A stretch of DNA of 55,313 nucleotides from Spirochaetaceae bacterium UBA6089 (GCA_002435985.1 DIXD01000112.1:1-55313); one strand, 5' to 3'. Numbered from the stretch's first letter, positions 7,934 to 17,342 are shown. Notes: generated from the sequence alone by a model not told the origin. Made by a program: numbers and translations.

Positions 7934-8491
7934 ATGCGCCTCTTTACCTGTCTGCCTTTCCCTGTCTACGTCCAAGGGCAAATTGCGGATTATGTCCACT
8001 CCCTTGTGCCGGTATTTGGCCGCACACAGCCGTCGTGGGTTCCGAAAGAGAATCTTCACCTAACACTGCACTTCTTCGGAGAAGTCGAGGTGCAGACCGC
8101 GGCAAAACTTCAAGTCCTTCTGGAAGAAGCCTCCGGGCTCTGTCCGGAACTACAGCTTGCCACAGGGAAACTCTCGGCCCTGCCTTCCCCGAGAGCCCCC
8201 AGAGTGCTCTATATCGCTGTGGATATCCAGCCTGCCGAAGCTCCGGCAAAGCTTGTCGGCCGAATGCTCGCCATCGCCGCCCAAATCGGCGCCGAAATGG
8301 AGACCCGGCCATGGAAGCCGCACCTCACCCTCGCCAGGCTTAAAATGCCCCTAATGCCGGAACTCTCATCGCTTCCGGCGCCGCCGAGCCTCTCCTTCTC
8401 CATCGACGCCTTCGAACTCATACGGTCGCGACTCAACCCTTCCGGAGCCTTCTATTCTACGCTGAAGCGCTATCCTCTAGCCGGCAGCTGA
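7934..8491 (+). CDS. thpR: RNA 2',3'-cyclic phosphodiesterase (2H family)
   Basis: Two HxTx motifs define the 2H phosphoesterase fold: HLTLHFFGE at about residue 42 and HLTLARLK near 133. Length (185 residues) and the N-terminal MRLFTCLPFP also fit ThpR, formerly called LigT. The family opens 2',3'-cyclic phosphates and can join tRNA halves in vitro. The physiological role is unsettled. The gene follows msrA closely and probably shares its mRNA. Confidence 0.88.
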   Translation: MRLFTCLPFPVYVQGQIADYVHSLVPVFGRTQPSWVPKENLHLTLHFFGEVEVQTAAKLQVLLEEASGLCPELQLATGKLSALPSPRAPRVLYIAVDIQPAEAPAKLVGRMLAIAAQIGAEMETRPWKPHLTLARLKMPLMPELSSLPAPPSLSFSIDAFELIRSRLNPSGAFYSTLKRYPLAGS

Positions 8492-8532
8492 AGGCCTTTC
8501 AAGCGTTATTCAAAACGCACTCGATTATTTCC

Positions 8533-8561
8533 TTGCTTTGGCCGCATTCTCTCATTACATT
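8533..8561 (+). promoter_or_regulatory. Putative promoter of the 46-residue ORF
   Basis: TTGCTT (8533-8538) and TACATT (8556-8561) are 17 bases apart. A start near 8568 gives a 25-base leader. Confidence 0.4.
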
Positions 8562-8593
8562 GAGAATGTCGAATGCTGTTCGGAGGTAGAAAA

Positions 8594-8734
8594 ATGAAGA
8601 AAACTACAGAAAAGACCAAAAAAGAAGCGGAGCAAAAGCAGCAGGCCGATCTGGACCCCTGCGTAAAGCCTCAATCCCACGAGTCGACTCGGTCCGACGA
8701 GGACGATGAGGCCTGCAACGATGGGGTGAAATGA
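8594..8734 (+). CDS. Small charged protein, 46 residues, unknown function
   Basis: An ATG at 8594 is preceded by GGAGGT, one of the best ribosome sites in the window, and by a plausible promoter. The product starts with a lysine- and glutamate-rich stretch, has cysteines at residues 23 and 41, and an acidic run SDEDDEA. No membrane segment or signal peptide is seen. I do not recognise the family. Its stop is 4 bases from the convergent stop of the lipid-kinase gene. Confidence 0.5.
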   Translation: MKKTTEKTKKEAEQKQQADLDPCVKPQSHESTRSDEDDEACNDGVK

Positions 8735-8737
8735 GGC

Positions 8738-9799
8738 TCATACAGGCACCAGCACGTTGTATGCGTTGTAGATCCGCTCCATGGTGAGTGGAAAATCGCA
8801 CTTGGCAAGGATATTCGTCTCTCCATCGCACTGTAGAGGAACCCGCTCGCTGTATTCGATCAAAAGTTTATCAGCCGTAAAATGCACCAATTCCGGGATA
8901 TTGTCGTGTCGCCCATGTTCGATGGGCCCTTTCAAAATGAGCTTTCTGAACAGACTCGTCTGCGCCACGGCGACACAGTTGTCTTCGGTCGGAAGAATCT
9001 TTTTGTTCGAGCCGTATTGCCGATTGCCCGAGGCTCCCATAGCGACCAGAAGGCGCGGACATTTCGAATCGAGCATCAACTTTTCTTTGTTCCAGGCCTT
9101 AAGTCCCATTTCGACGACATTGTAGACACGATCATAAAAAAGCGTACCGACATTGACCCAGAACTTATAGGAATCCCCAGGAAAGGCACGCTTGAGCCTA
9201 TTCGTCATGTCGGCTACGTAGGCATCGAGGCCAATGCTCGCGATATTGAACGAATAGCGCGGCAGAGCCCCACCCTCTTCGCTTGGGGTCACACACAGCG
9301 CGGGCTTGCGTTCGAACCTCGCATTGCCGAGAAACCTCTCCAGCGCGACAATCAGATCTCTTCCCTCGGAGCCGTCGTTGCCTGTACCGAAGGGCAATCG
9401 CACAATACCAAAGCGGTTCTTCTCGGATTCGGGGAGCTTTGTGAGCCGCTCTGCAGTCTCCAGACTCGTGCCATCGCCTCCCGCCGTCACAATGAGGTGG
9501 TATGAATCTTTACCGTTCGAGGCAGAGTGGTCGAGTATACGCTGGACAATGGCGGCAGCGTGACCACAACGCTCGGTGAGATGCAGTTTCAGGCTGAAGG
9601 GAGAAGTACGCTTCGGAAGGCTGACGGCGCGCCTTACCATTTCCTTAAGCTCATCGAGACGCTTTTTGGAATGATGGATACGGCTGAATCCGCCGGCCTT
9701 GGGATTCGCGATCACATCGACGATAAGCGAGCTGTCGCTGAACACAGGCGAGTGGGCGAGAATCGCATTGAGCCCTTCGACCAAGTCATCTGGCTTCAT
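8738..9799 (-). CDS. Diacylglycerol-kinase-family lipid kinase
   Basis: The 353-residue product has VIANPKAGG, then IVTAGGDGT at about residue 108, the nucleotide-binding signature of the diacylglycerol/sphingosine kinase and NAD kinase fold. RLPFGTGND matches the family GTxND motif. The C-terminal half has the sandwich domain seen in YegS- and DgkB-like enzymes. It probably phosphorylates a lipid alcohol at the membrane. It follows the sensor kinase by 54 bases but has its own promoter. No Shine-Dalgarno precedes the ATG. Confidence 0.82.
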   Translation of the reverse strand: MKPDDLVEGLNAILAHSPVFSDSSLIVDVIANPKAGGFSRIHHSKKRLDELKEMVRRAVSLPKRTSPFSLKLHLTERCGHAAAIVQRILDHSASNGKDSYHLIVTAGGDGTSLETAERLTKLPESEKNRFGIVRLPFGTGNDGSEGRDLIVALERFLGNARFERKPALCVTPSEEGGALPRYSFNIASIGLDAYVADMTNRLKRAFPGDSYKFWVNVGTLFYDRVYNVVEMGLKAWNKEKLMLDSKCPRLLVAMGASGNRQYGSNKKILPTEDNCVAVAQTSLFRKLILKGPIEHGRHDNIPELVHFTADKLLIEYSERVPLQCDGETNILAKCDFPLTMERIYNAYNVLVPV

Positions 9800-9809
9800 A
9801 CAATATATA

Positions 9810-9838
9810 ATTGTATGCTGATCTTTTTACTCTGTCCA
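9810..9838 (-). promoter_or_regulatory. Promoter of the lipid-kinase gene, near-leaderless
   Basis: On the minus strand TGGACA (9833-9838) and TACAAT (9810-9815), each one base from consensus, are 17 bases apart. The ATG is 10 bases past the -10 box, so the 5' leader would be about 3 bases. Confidence 0.6.
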
Positions 9839-9853
9839 TGCTGGGCACCAAGA

Positions 9854-12800
9854 TCACATGGCATCGTCCAGCTGCTCCTGGTCGGCACTTTCTTTGGGGA
9901 ATTTCGCCTTTATTTCGTTGATGGCCTTCATCACATAGTGCAGGTCTTCGCCCGAAAAATCGATCTTGGGCACAAGCCTCGAGAAGAAAGGCTTTACAAA
10001 GTGCTCCATGCGCGACACTTCTTTTTCGTATTTGGAGACATAATCCATCATCATGACCGTGCAGGGCAGGGGTTTGCTGTAACTGCCGATAATTACGAAA
10101 CCGAGCTTTTCATACATCTTAATGAGCTTCGTCTCGTCGGCAAATACGTCGAGGAATATCTTTTTGGCTCCTCGTCCGCGCGCATAGAGATAGGCGAGCG
10201 CCATGATGCTGAAGGGTATCAAACTACCGCGCTCCTCTTTCGATACGGCAAGTCTATCGATCTCCGCATAGGGGCTTCCTTCGAGATACCGTGAAATATC
10301 GAAGTTTTCTTCGATCGGCACATGTTTTTCTTTTTCGCTTAGATGCAGGGATACCGTCCCTATAGGCTGCAAACCTTTGTATGCCAGGATATGGAAGGCG
10401 AGTTCATCGGACTTGCGGTGGATGGTCTCCTCCTTATATCCCTTCTCTCCCACCAGCACCTTGCGCTGCAGATAGAAACTGTCTTCGAGTTGGCGGAGTT
10501 CTTTGGCGTGCACAAGGCGAATTCTGTCCTTGTCCTCGTTGGCGGCAGGCAGAATGACGGTAAACGTCGTCCCCTTCCCTTCCTCGCTGTCGAGCAGGAT
10601 GCGTCCGCCATATTTGGTGACGATATGATGGGCAATGCTCAGTCCCAGGCCTGTGCCCGCGCCGGTCTCCTTGGTGGTGAAGAACGGGTTGAATATCTTG
10701 TCGAGATTCTCTTTCTCGGTGCCAATACCAGTATCCTGAATGGTCACTGCGACGTCCTCGTCCATCTGCCTGCAAGACAGCGTCAAGATGCCATCGCCAT
10801 GCATGGCTTGCACGGCATTCACGATGAGATTCAGAAACACCTGCTGCAGTTCGGTCGGGTTTGCGAGGACTTCGGGGACGGAGTCGTAGGATTTTCTCAC
10901 GACAATTGTCCCGAAATCGATGCCGCGCATGGCCATCTTCAGGGAATTCTCGAGAATATTGACAATATTGAGCATTTCGGCGCTGGTCCGTGTTTTTCTC
11001 GAATAGATCATGAGGTCCTTGATCACGTCCGCCGCGCTCTGGGCATAGCGGATAATATCCAGCGTGTATTCGCGGAGCGGGCTGCCTTCGGTCGTTTCGG
11101 GGAGCATGAGGTCGGCGGTACCCAGAATGCCGCCTAGCGGGTTGTTTATTTCGTGCGCTATCCCCGAAACCAGAGTCCCGATCCCCGCCAGCTTCTCCGA
11201 CTGAATGAGCTCTTCCTGGAGGCTCTTCTGTTTCGTGATGTCCTGGAAAAACTCTATGAAAGACCCCGTAGAGCCCTGTGGCGCAGGAATCGAGTAAAAA
11301 TTGAGCGCAAAGGTAAGCTGTGTGCGGTCGTCTTGCTTCTCTGCACTGAAAGGCAGCTTCGTGTGGAGGCAATCTTGAGCAAGACATTCGGCACAGGGTC
11401 GGTCGCGGCTGAAATACGCCTTATAGCACTTCGAGCCAATCAGTTCTTTCTGCGGTTTTTCAAAATACCGCTGGGCCGCATAGTTCGCAGTAACGATATT
11501 GTAATTGATGTCCTGAATCGAAATCGGCGTGGCAATGCCGTCGAAAAAGGCTTCGAGCTTGTTTCTGCTCAGTGTAAGTTCCTCATTCGTCTCCTGAAGA
11601 CGCTTCTGCTGTTGGCGCAGACGTTCGAAACTGATGGCATTCTCCACAGCCACGGAAGCCTGATCCGTGAGGAACTGGAGTATCTCGATGTCGTACTGAT
11701 TGTAATAGTCCTTCTCGAGCCGAGGGCCCAACACGATAAATCCGTTCAGCCTCTCTTTGAATTTCAGAGGAAGCACGAGGCTTGCGGACACCATTTCATA
11801 TTCTTCGCCCTTGTTGAGTCTGATCGAAATGCTCTGATGGGGAGAGTATTGGATTGTGCGCATCTGGTACGATTGGATGAATGGATCTGTCCTCGGGACG
11901 ATGACATGGTCTTTCTGGCCCAGTTCCGCTTCGTCCGCAAAGGCGAGCCTCTTGGCGGCGATGATCCGGAAGTTCCTCGCATTGTAGTCGTTTATGAGCA
12001 CAAAGGCCCAGTCGAGCTTAAATGTCGACTGGACATTATCCACGATAAGTTTTGCAAGATCCTCGAGACTCACGATGGAAGTGAGGTCGGCGGAAAATTT
12101 ACGTAATTCTTTATAATACAGAAAACTTCTTCCGCCGTATATTCTTTCGAGAAGGGCTTGGGTGGCGGTGCGTAGTGGCGCCAGAAAAAGCACCGAAACA
12201 ATCCCTAGACAGATCGCCAGCAGAACTAGTTCGGAGAATGGAACCATCCGGTCAAGCCCAAAGACCGGTATGAAGAAGAACATGTAGATTACACCCGAGG
12301 CAAGGGCGACCAGGATCGTAAGAAAGATATTGATCACGATCGCCGAATAATTGACAAGTCTGTATTTATAGACGCTGAAGAAGATGATCCCCGCATTTAT
12401 CGTGGCGGCAAATAGATCGATAGGATATCGGCCGAGTGGGGCATAGAGATTGACGGCGACTCCCAGGAGCATGATGATGACTCCCGCGACGACGAGCCGC
12501 AGAGAGCGTTTCAGAAATTTATTCTTACTGTTCCGCAACTCACGGAGGACAAAGAGTATTGCGAGAAAGAGATAAAAATACGAGAGCAAATACGCGACGA
12601 TCGATCCGGGGCCCAGCGTATAATAGAACTCGCCTCCCTCAAAGCCTGCAGACGTCACAATCGAACCGGAGAGGTTTAGATAAAGAAGCAAAATGCCGAT
12701 TCCATACCCAATATACAGAAAATAGCGATATCGATTTTTTTCTGTCCCGGCAAAATGGATGAGTGTCGCAAACACCGCAATCGGACTACTGAGAAGGCCC

Positions 12801-13012
12801 ACGAGCATAACCCTGTTCCATATGAGCGGAGTAAAGATGCCCGTGTTGGCGTGCATCATAAAGGAACCGAAGCTCCAAAGTGCCATGAGCCCCATATATT
12901 GAAGAAAGGAAAGATCGACTCGTTCTTTCTTGTTGGCCAGGCCAAAAATGATAAAGGGTATATAGATACAGAATGACAGCGCAGGAATGAGCGTCGAAAT
13001 ATCCAATATCAT
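9854..13012 (-). CDS. Membrane sensor histidine kinase with C-terminal GNAT/acyltransferase-like domain
   Basis: This 1052-residue multidomain protein begins with about eight hydrophobic segments (residues 5-290), resembling the 7TM sensor region of some histidine kinases. A GAF-like domain (about 315-470) and a PAS domain (about 495-600) follow. The phospho-acceptor His is residue 620 in GIAHEINNPLGG. The ATPase domain has NLIVNAVQAM, DTGIGT, FFTTKETGAGTGLGLSI and GKGTTF. After residue 835 a further domain has DSFYLQRKVLVGEKGY, AEIDRLAV, and YEKLGFVIIGSY. It looks like a GNAT fold, nearest the FeeM/LuxI-like N-acyltransferases. GGGAG precedes the ATG at 13012. No response regulator is adjacent. 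Confidence 0.85.
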   Translation of the reverse strand: MILDISTLIPALSFCIYIPFIIFGLANKKERVDLSFLQYMGLMALWSFGSFMMHANTGIFTPLIWNRVMLVGLLSSPIAVFATLIHFAGTEKNRYRYFLYIGYGIGILLLYLNLSGSIVTSAGFEGGEFYYTLGPGSIVAYLLSYFYLFLAILFVLRELRNSKNKFLKRSLRLVVAGVIIMLLGVAVNLYAPLGRYPIDLFAATINAGIIFFSVYKYRLVNYSAIVINIFLTILVALASGVIYMFFFIPVFGLDRMVPFSELVLLAICLGIVSVLFLAPLRTATQALLERIYGGRSFLYYKELRKFSADLTSIVSLEDLAKLIVDNVQSTFKLDWAFVLINDYNARNFRIIAAKRLAFADEAELGQKDHVIVPRTDPFIQSYQMRTIQYSPHQSISIRLNKGEEYEMVSASLVLPLKFKERLNGFIVLGPRLEKDYYNQYDIEILQFLTDQASVAVENAISFERLRQQQKRLQETNEELTLSRNKLEAFFDGIATPISIQDINYNIVTANYAAQRYFEKPQKELIGSKCYKAYFSRDRPCAECLAQDCLHTKLPFSAEKQDDRTQLTFALNFYSIPAPQGSTGSFIEFFQDITKQKSLQEELIQSEKLAGIGTLVSGIAHEINNPLGGILGTADLMLPETTEGSPLREYTLDIIRYAQSAADVIKDLMIYSRKTRTSAEMLNIVNILENSLKMAMRGIDFGTIVVRKSYDSVPEVLANPTELQQVFLNLIVNAVQAMHGDGILTLSCRQMDEDVAVTIQDTGIGTEKENLDKIFNPFFTTKETGAGTGLGLSIAHHIVTKYGGRILLDSEEGKGTTFTVILPAANEDKDRIRLVHAKELRQLEDSFYLQRKVLVGEKGYKEETIHRKSDELAFHILAYKGLQPIGTVSLHLSEKEKHVPIEENFDISRYLEGSPYAEIDRLAVSKEERGSLIPFSIMALAYLYARGRGAKKIFLDVFADETKLIKMYEKLGFVIIGSYSKPLPCTVMMMDYVSKYEKEVSRMEHFVKPFFSRLVPKIDFSGEDLHYVMKAINEIKAKFPKESADQEQLDDAM

Positions 13013-13080
13013 CGAGGTGCTCCCGCTCAATATGTGATATATAGGAAATTAATGAATACTATAGCATAGTAGGATTTGAA

Positions 13081-13623
13081 ATGGTATCCATAATCTCTAT
13101 TTTCTTCGGTTTCATACTCCTTATGCTGGCAGAGTGGCGATCTGTGCGCAGCGGCAAATCGGCGCATGCAGCCCTGCAGGTGTCCGGGTACGCCCTCATC
13201 GCACTGGGGATGCTCTTGGCACTTCTCGGCAGCACACAGAACATGCGGGTGCCGGAAGGTATGCGCCTGGTCTGTCTGGGGCTGGCCATCGCAGGCGGTG
13301 CGGCGTTGCTGTGGACGGTATTTTTGGAAATACCGCTCGGCGTAAGAAGATATAAGGTACCGGCCGGCCATGTCTATGCACGGGGGAGTTACGGACAGTG
13401 CAGGCATCCCGGGTTCTGGTGTTTTCTGCTCTTTTCGATAGGTTTTGCCCTTTGGTCGAATAATTCCCTCGTTTTCATCGATTTTTCAATTGCGAATGCC
13501 TTGAATCTGCTTCTCATTTTATTACAAGATAAGTATACTTTTCCCATGCAGTTTGTGGATTACCGCGAATATGCAAAGAAGGTGCCCTTTCTTGTGCCCC
13601 ACTTCAAGAAACAGCACCAATAA
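13081..13623 (+). CDS. Isoprenylcysteine/phospholipid methyltransferase-like membrane protein
   Basis: The 180-residue product has about five hydrophobic segments. In its second half GQCRHPGFWCFLLFSIGFAL resembles the RHPxY/W motif of ICMT- and PEMT-type integral membrane methyltransferases. The C-terminal FVDYREYAKKVPFLVPHF also fits (the family often ends ...Y..Y...VP.L.P). It would use S-adenosylmethionine on a lipid or lipid-linked substrate. It is divergent from the sensor kinase. AGGA lies about 6 bases before the ATG. Confidence 0.65.
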   Translation: MVSIISIFFGFILLMLAEWRSVRSGKSAHAALQVSGYALIALGMLLALLGSTQNMRVPEGMRLVCLGLAIAGGAALLWTVFLEIPLGVRRYKVPAGHVYARGSYGQCRHPGFWCFLLFSIGFALWSNNSLVFIDFSIANALNLLLILLQDKYTFPMQFVDYREYAKKVPFLVPHFKKQHQ

Positions 13624-13641
13624 ATCCACTCGGAACTAGAC

Positions 13642-14700
13642 TCAGAAACGATACACAAAGCGCCCTTGAATCGTTTCTCCGCTCTTATTCCAGAAGGAAG
13701 CGCGTTTAAAGCCGTAGAGCACGGCCGCGTCGATGTCGGAATCTCCGGACGACTGAAGTAGTTCGACGCCTCGTAGTTGGCGGTCCTTGGTGATCGAAAA
13801 CCCTATGACGATGGGGTTCAGCGTGCGGCCGGCCTTGTAGTCCGCTTGTTCTACATTGTACCCAGCATCTTCGAGCATTTCCCAGAGTTTTTCTCGTACC
13901 TCGAGAGGAACGGGATTCGTAAGGCGATAGGAGTCGCCGCTTCTGGTATAATAGTTGAGAAATGCCCGTTTGCGAGATTCGGCAGAGGCCACTAAGGTGT
14001 TCGGTGGAATGATCTCATTGGGGATAGCGTTGAAAAGTTCGACAGGAACAACGGATGGCAAGGGCATGTTCAAGTAGATCGGCACATAGAGGCTCTGTCC
14101 GACCGTTTCGGACGAGCCGCCGAGCGTCGTTTCCACGGTGTTGCCTTTTTCAGCCTTCGTAATGCGCACGGCCTCGCCTGTGCCCCATGGCACCTGCCCC
14201 TCCCCCGGAGACAAGACCGAGGATTCGCTCGAGCTTACACGGGATCCCGGCCCTCGTTCGCCGGGGGTCCATGGGGTGACGGCCTCCTGCGGAGCAGAAA
14301 CAGGGGGCAACGCGGCAGACGCCACCTTTTCCGGCGCTGGTGCAGACGGAGCGGACGGCGCGGGCTGCGCTGCAGAAGTGGGGGCTGGTGCTGTCGGTGC
14401 CGGCTTGGTTGCTGTCTGGGTCTGCGATTTAGGCGCAGGCTGAGGCGGCGGGGCTGGTTTTTCTGCGACAAGTTCCGGGGCCTTCTTCTCCATGGGAGAA
14501 CCCTTGCCTACATCGTTGGCAACCGGCCCTTGAATGTTTACGATCAGCGTCTTATTGCTGAAATCCAGGTTCTGTGGTTTAAGGAGGTCGAAGAGAAAGG
14601 CAGCGCCGAAAAGCAGGCCGTATATTCCAAGCGCAAGGGCATACGAGAGGATGGTCCTTTTCCGCTGTTCGCGCTCGGCGTAGGAGAGGGCTTGCCTCAT
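13642..14700 (-). CDS. tonB: TonB-type energy transducer
   Basis: The 352-residue product has one N-terminal membrane segment (about residues 18-38), a long proline/alanine-rich spacer (about 70-150) and a C-terminal domain with NPIVIGFSITKDRQLRGVELLQSSGDSDIDAAVLYGFKRASF. This fits the TonB C-terminal domain. TonB carries proton-motive energy from ExbB and ExbD to outer-membrane receptors. It overlaps exbD by 4 bases. No TonB-dependent receptor is in the window, so the cargo is unknown. Confidence 0.85.
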   Translation of the reverse strand: MRQALSYAEREQRKRTILSYALALGIYGLLFGAAFLFDLLKPQNLDFSNKTLIVNIQGPVANDVGKGSPMEKKAPELVAEKPAPPPQPAPKSQTQTATKPAPTAPAPTSAAQPAPSAPSAPAPEKVASAALPPVSAPQEAVTPWTPGERGPGSRVSSSESSVLSPGEGQVPWGTGEAVRITKAEKGNTVETTLGGSSETVGQSLYVPIYLNMPLPSVVPVELFNAIPNEIIPPNTLVASAESRKRAFLNYYTRSGDSYRLTNPVPLEVREKLWEMLEDAGYNVEQADYKAGRTLNPIVIGFSITKDRQLRGVELLQSSGDSDIDAAVLYGFKRASFWNKSGETIQGRFVYRF

Positions 14701-15116
14701 TGCACCACCTTGGCTTTCCGCGTGATGAGGCCGACATTTTCGATGCCGTTCAGACGCAAGGCATCGAGGACGGAGATGATAAGCTGATATTCGGCACCGG
14801 CCTGCCCCTCGAGCACCGCCCGAATCTGTTTCGCATCGGAACCACTCACCCGCTTCCTTAAAATCGGCTCGAGGCCTGCAAGGTTCGTCTTTGTCTTGTC
14901 CACATATATCTCGTTCGAAGATACGACGACCACCCTCAATTCAGGAGTGGCAACCGATTGTGCCGTCTGGGAAGCAGGCAGCTGCAGTATGATACCAGGC
15001 GAAGTCTTGAACGTCGTGGTGATCATGAAGAAGATCACGAGCTGAAGAATAATATCGATCAGAGGCGTCAGGTCGAAATTGATCTTCGGTGAAACCTTCC
15101 GAGAGCGGTCCATCAT
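14697..15116 (-). CDS. exbD: Biopolymer transport protein ExbD
   Basis: The 139-residue product has KINFDLTPLIDIILQLVIFFMITT, the single membrane helix with the ion-coupling aspartate typical of ExbD/TolR. A periplasmic domain with VVSSNEIYVDKT follows. It forms the proton channel with ExbB. Start and stop overlap the neighbouring exbB and tonB genes by 4 bases each (ATGA), indicating a coupled unit. Confidence 0.93.
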   Translation of the reverse strand: MMDRSRKVSPKINFDLTPLIDIILQLVIFFMITTTFKTSPGIILQLPASQTAQSVATPELRVVVVSSNEIYVDKTKTNLAGLEPILRKRVSGSDAKQIRAVLEGQAGAEYQLIISVLDALRLNGIENVGLITRKAKVVQ

Positions 15117-15772
15117 GCCTCCTTCGAGGGCTTATTCCCATCTTTGCCGTTTTCTTTCCCGCTGTAGCTGGAAACGAGGTTGACGAGGCTATTCACCTGC
15201 GTTTCGAGATGGGTGAGAATGAGGTTTACCTTCGAAGAAAAATAATTGTACACGAGTATAATCGGAATTGCCACGACGAGGCCGCCGACAGTCGTGATGA
15301 GGGCCTCCGACACACCGCTTGCCAGGGCGGCAGGATCGCTTACTGCGCCGAACTTGCCGAGCACGCCGAAGGCCTTCATTGTGCCGGTGACGGTTCCGAG
15401 AAGACCGAGCAGCGTAGAAACATTGGCGATCGTACCGAGGGCAGTAAGCCCTCGCTCGAGGTTTATAGCCTCCATCGACGCGGCATCCTTTAAAAGCTCT
15501 CGCTGCAAGTACTCGGGCTGATTTCTATTCTCGATACCCACTTTGAGCAAGGTCGAAAACGGCGACACATTCTGGTCACATATCGACAAAGCCTCGGAGT
15601 AATGGCCTTCCATCAGACTCGTTTTGATGCGGAGAAAGAGTTTCTCCTCATCGATCGAAATGCGGCGTAAATACAGCAAGCGTTCGATGATGATCGCAAG
15701 CGCCACCACCGAGAGCGCCATGATGACCCAGAGGACTACTCCTCCTTTGACAATGAAATCCAACATGTCCAC
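15113..15772 (-). CDS. exbB: MotA/TolQ/ExbB proton channel protein ExbB
   Basis: The 219-residue product has a first membrane helix at about residues 8-30, a cytoplasmic loop with LERGLTALGTIANVSTLLGLLGTV, and two more helices including ISEALITTVGGLVVAIP-like sequence (here VSEALITTVGGLVVAIPIIL). These are ExbB/TolQ hallmarks. AAGGAG precedes the ATG. It sits 44 bases downstream of purB on the same strand, so read-through is possible. Confidence 0.93.
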   Translation of the reverse strand: MDMLDFIVKGGVVLWVIMALSVVALAIIIERLLYLRRISIDEEKLFLRIKTSLMEGHYSEALSICDQNVSPFSTLLKVGIENRNQPEYLQRELLKDAASMEAINLERGLTALGTIANVSTLLGLLGTVTGTMKAFGVLGKFGAVSDPAALASGVSEALITTVGGLVVAIPIILVYNYFSSKVNLILTHLETQVNSLVNLVSSYSGKENGKDGNKPSKEA

Positions 15773-15816
15773 TCCTTGGTATACGTATCGGCACCTAAAA
15801 AAGTATATCGCTCAAT

Positions 15817-17214
15817 TCAACGTTCATCCAACGCGAGGCTGCGACACCGTGTCGATGTCGCCCGAGCCCGCTGTTCGGCTGCTCCTATATAAGTATCGAC
15901 ATCAAAGAGCGTTTCGATAGCATCAGAAGACAGCGACGAAGCAAAAAAAGCATCGGATTGCAGCAGTGTCTTAAGAGGATTCGGCTTCCCTTCGCGCACC
16001 GCGGTCCAGGCGAGCATCGCAAGGTCGCGCAGCCGCTCGTGCGCTTCCTGGCGGTCCGTTCCACGTTTGCCGAGCGCCATGAGCACCCGCTCCGTCGCAG
16101 CAAAAGGGGCATAGGTGTCGATAGTTCGTCGGATGGCTTGCTCATCGATCACCTGGCCCTCCACGATCTTGTGCATGGACATCAACAGCTCGTCCGCCGC
16201 AAGGAATGCCTCGGGCAGAATGACCCGTCTGTTGGCCGAATCGTCGAGGGTGCGCTCGAGACCGGACAGGGCGGCATCGTCCCAAGCTACACGAGGATAG
16301 GACGCGACGAGCCTGGCGAGCGAGTTGATTTTTTCGCACTCGATCGGGTTGCGCTTAAAAGGCATGGCGGAAGAGCCGACCTGGTGCGCGCCGAAGGGCT
16401 CGGAGAGCTCCCCGAGAAGGGGCATCTGCAGAATGCGAAAATCGAAGGCCATCTTGTGGAGCACGGCTGCGAGCTCTGCCAGAAGGGTCAACACCCGATA
16501 ATCCTGAAGGCGAGGATAGGTCTGGGTGGCGACCTCAAAGAAGGGGAGCCCCAACTCTTCAGAGAGCGCGTGCTCAAAATCTGTTAGGTGGTCTGCGCCC
16601 ACAAGCTCGGCATACGACGCGGAAGTGCCCACCGCGCCCTTAAATCCCTTGCCTTTGAGCGCTCCGATCGTCGCCGACAGACGCTCATAGCTGTCTGCGA
16701 GGTCCTGCGCGTAAAACGCGAAACGATAGCCGAGCGTCGTGGGCTCTGCAGGCTGAAGGTGCGTGAAGGCCATAGCTGGTGTAGCCGCATAGCACTCGAT
16801 TTTTTTGGCCAGCACGACGAGTAGTCCTGCGAGTTTCCTCTTTAAAAGACGAAGGCTGTCGCGAACTCTCAAGGCATCGGCATTGTCTTCGATATCCATG
16901 GAGGTCGCGCCGAGATGGAGAATGCCGCCCGCCTTGGGACATTGCGATGCATAGGTGCGCAACTCCGCCATAAGGTCGTGGCGGATCGATGCCTCGAGTT
17001 CCTCGGCTTTCTTGAAATCGATGTCCTCGACATGAGCTTCGAGTTCATCGATCTGATCAGAGGTTACAAGTCCATACTGGGCTTCGACCTTCGCGAGCGA
17101 TACCCATATTCGGCGCCAGAGCCGCCGTTTGTTGCGCTCGCTCCATATGATGCGCATCTCTTCGGAACCATAGCGCCATGAAAAAGGCGACTGAAACTGC
17201 TCGAAACTGTTCAT
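15817..17214 (-). CDS. purB: Adenylosuccinate lyase
   Basis: The 465-residue protein has the fumarase/aspartase superfamily signature GSSAMPFKRNPIECE and FTHLQPAEPTTLG. HLGATSMDIEDNAD carries a conserved active-site region. PurB releases fumarate from SAICAR and from adenylosuccinate in purine synthesis. Length is typical. The ATG at 17214 has no Shine-Dalgarno. A TACTAT -10-like box (17221-17226) lies 6 bases upstream, but no good -35 is seen. Translation may be leaderless. Confidence 0.95.
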   Translation of the reverse strand: MNSFEQFQSPFSWRYGSEEMRIIWSERNKRRLWRRIWVSLAKVEAQYGLVTSDQIDELEAHVEDIDFKKAEELEASIRHDLMAELRTYASQCPKAGGILHLGATSMDIEDNADALRVRDSLRLLKRKLAGLLVVLAKKIECYAATPAMAFTHLQPAEPTTLGYRFAFYAQDLADSYERLSATIGALKGKGFKGAVGTSASYAELVGADHLTDFEHALSEELGLPFFEVATQTYPRLQDYRVLTLLAELAAVLHKMAFDFRILQMPLLGELSEPFGAHQVGSSAMPFKRNPIECEKINSLARLVASYPRVAWDDAALSGLERTLDDSANRRVILPEAFLAADELLMSMHKIVEGQVIDEQAIRRTIDTYAPFAATERVLMALGKRGTDRQEAHERLRDLAMLAWTAVREGKPNPLKTLLQSDAFFASSLSSDAIETLFDVDTYIGAAEQRARATSTRCRSLALDER

Positions 17215-17342
17215 GCGTACATAGTACCATCTATGGTCTCAAAATTGAATCGGAAAAGAGGATTGCGGGCGAATTACTCATACGAGCGCTCAAAGCACGC
17301 GGCCGCGCGACGATAGCGCACACAACAACCCAAGGAGGTCGT

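Noticed and set aside
9527..10294. 255-residue plus-strand ORF antisense to the lipid kinase and sensor kinase
   Set aside because: Low-quality composition and overlap with two well-supported genes.
10434..11387. 317-residue minus ORF inside the sensor kinase
   Set aside because: It is an out-of-frame shadow rich in Arg and His.
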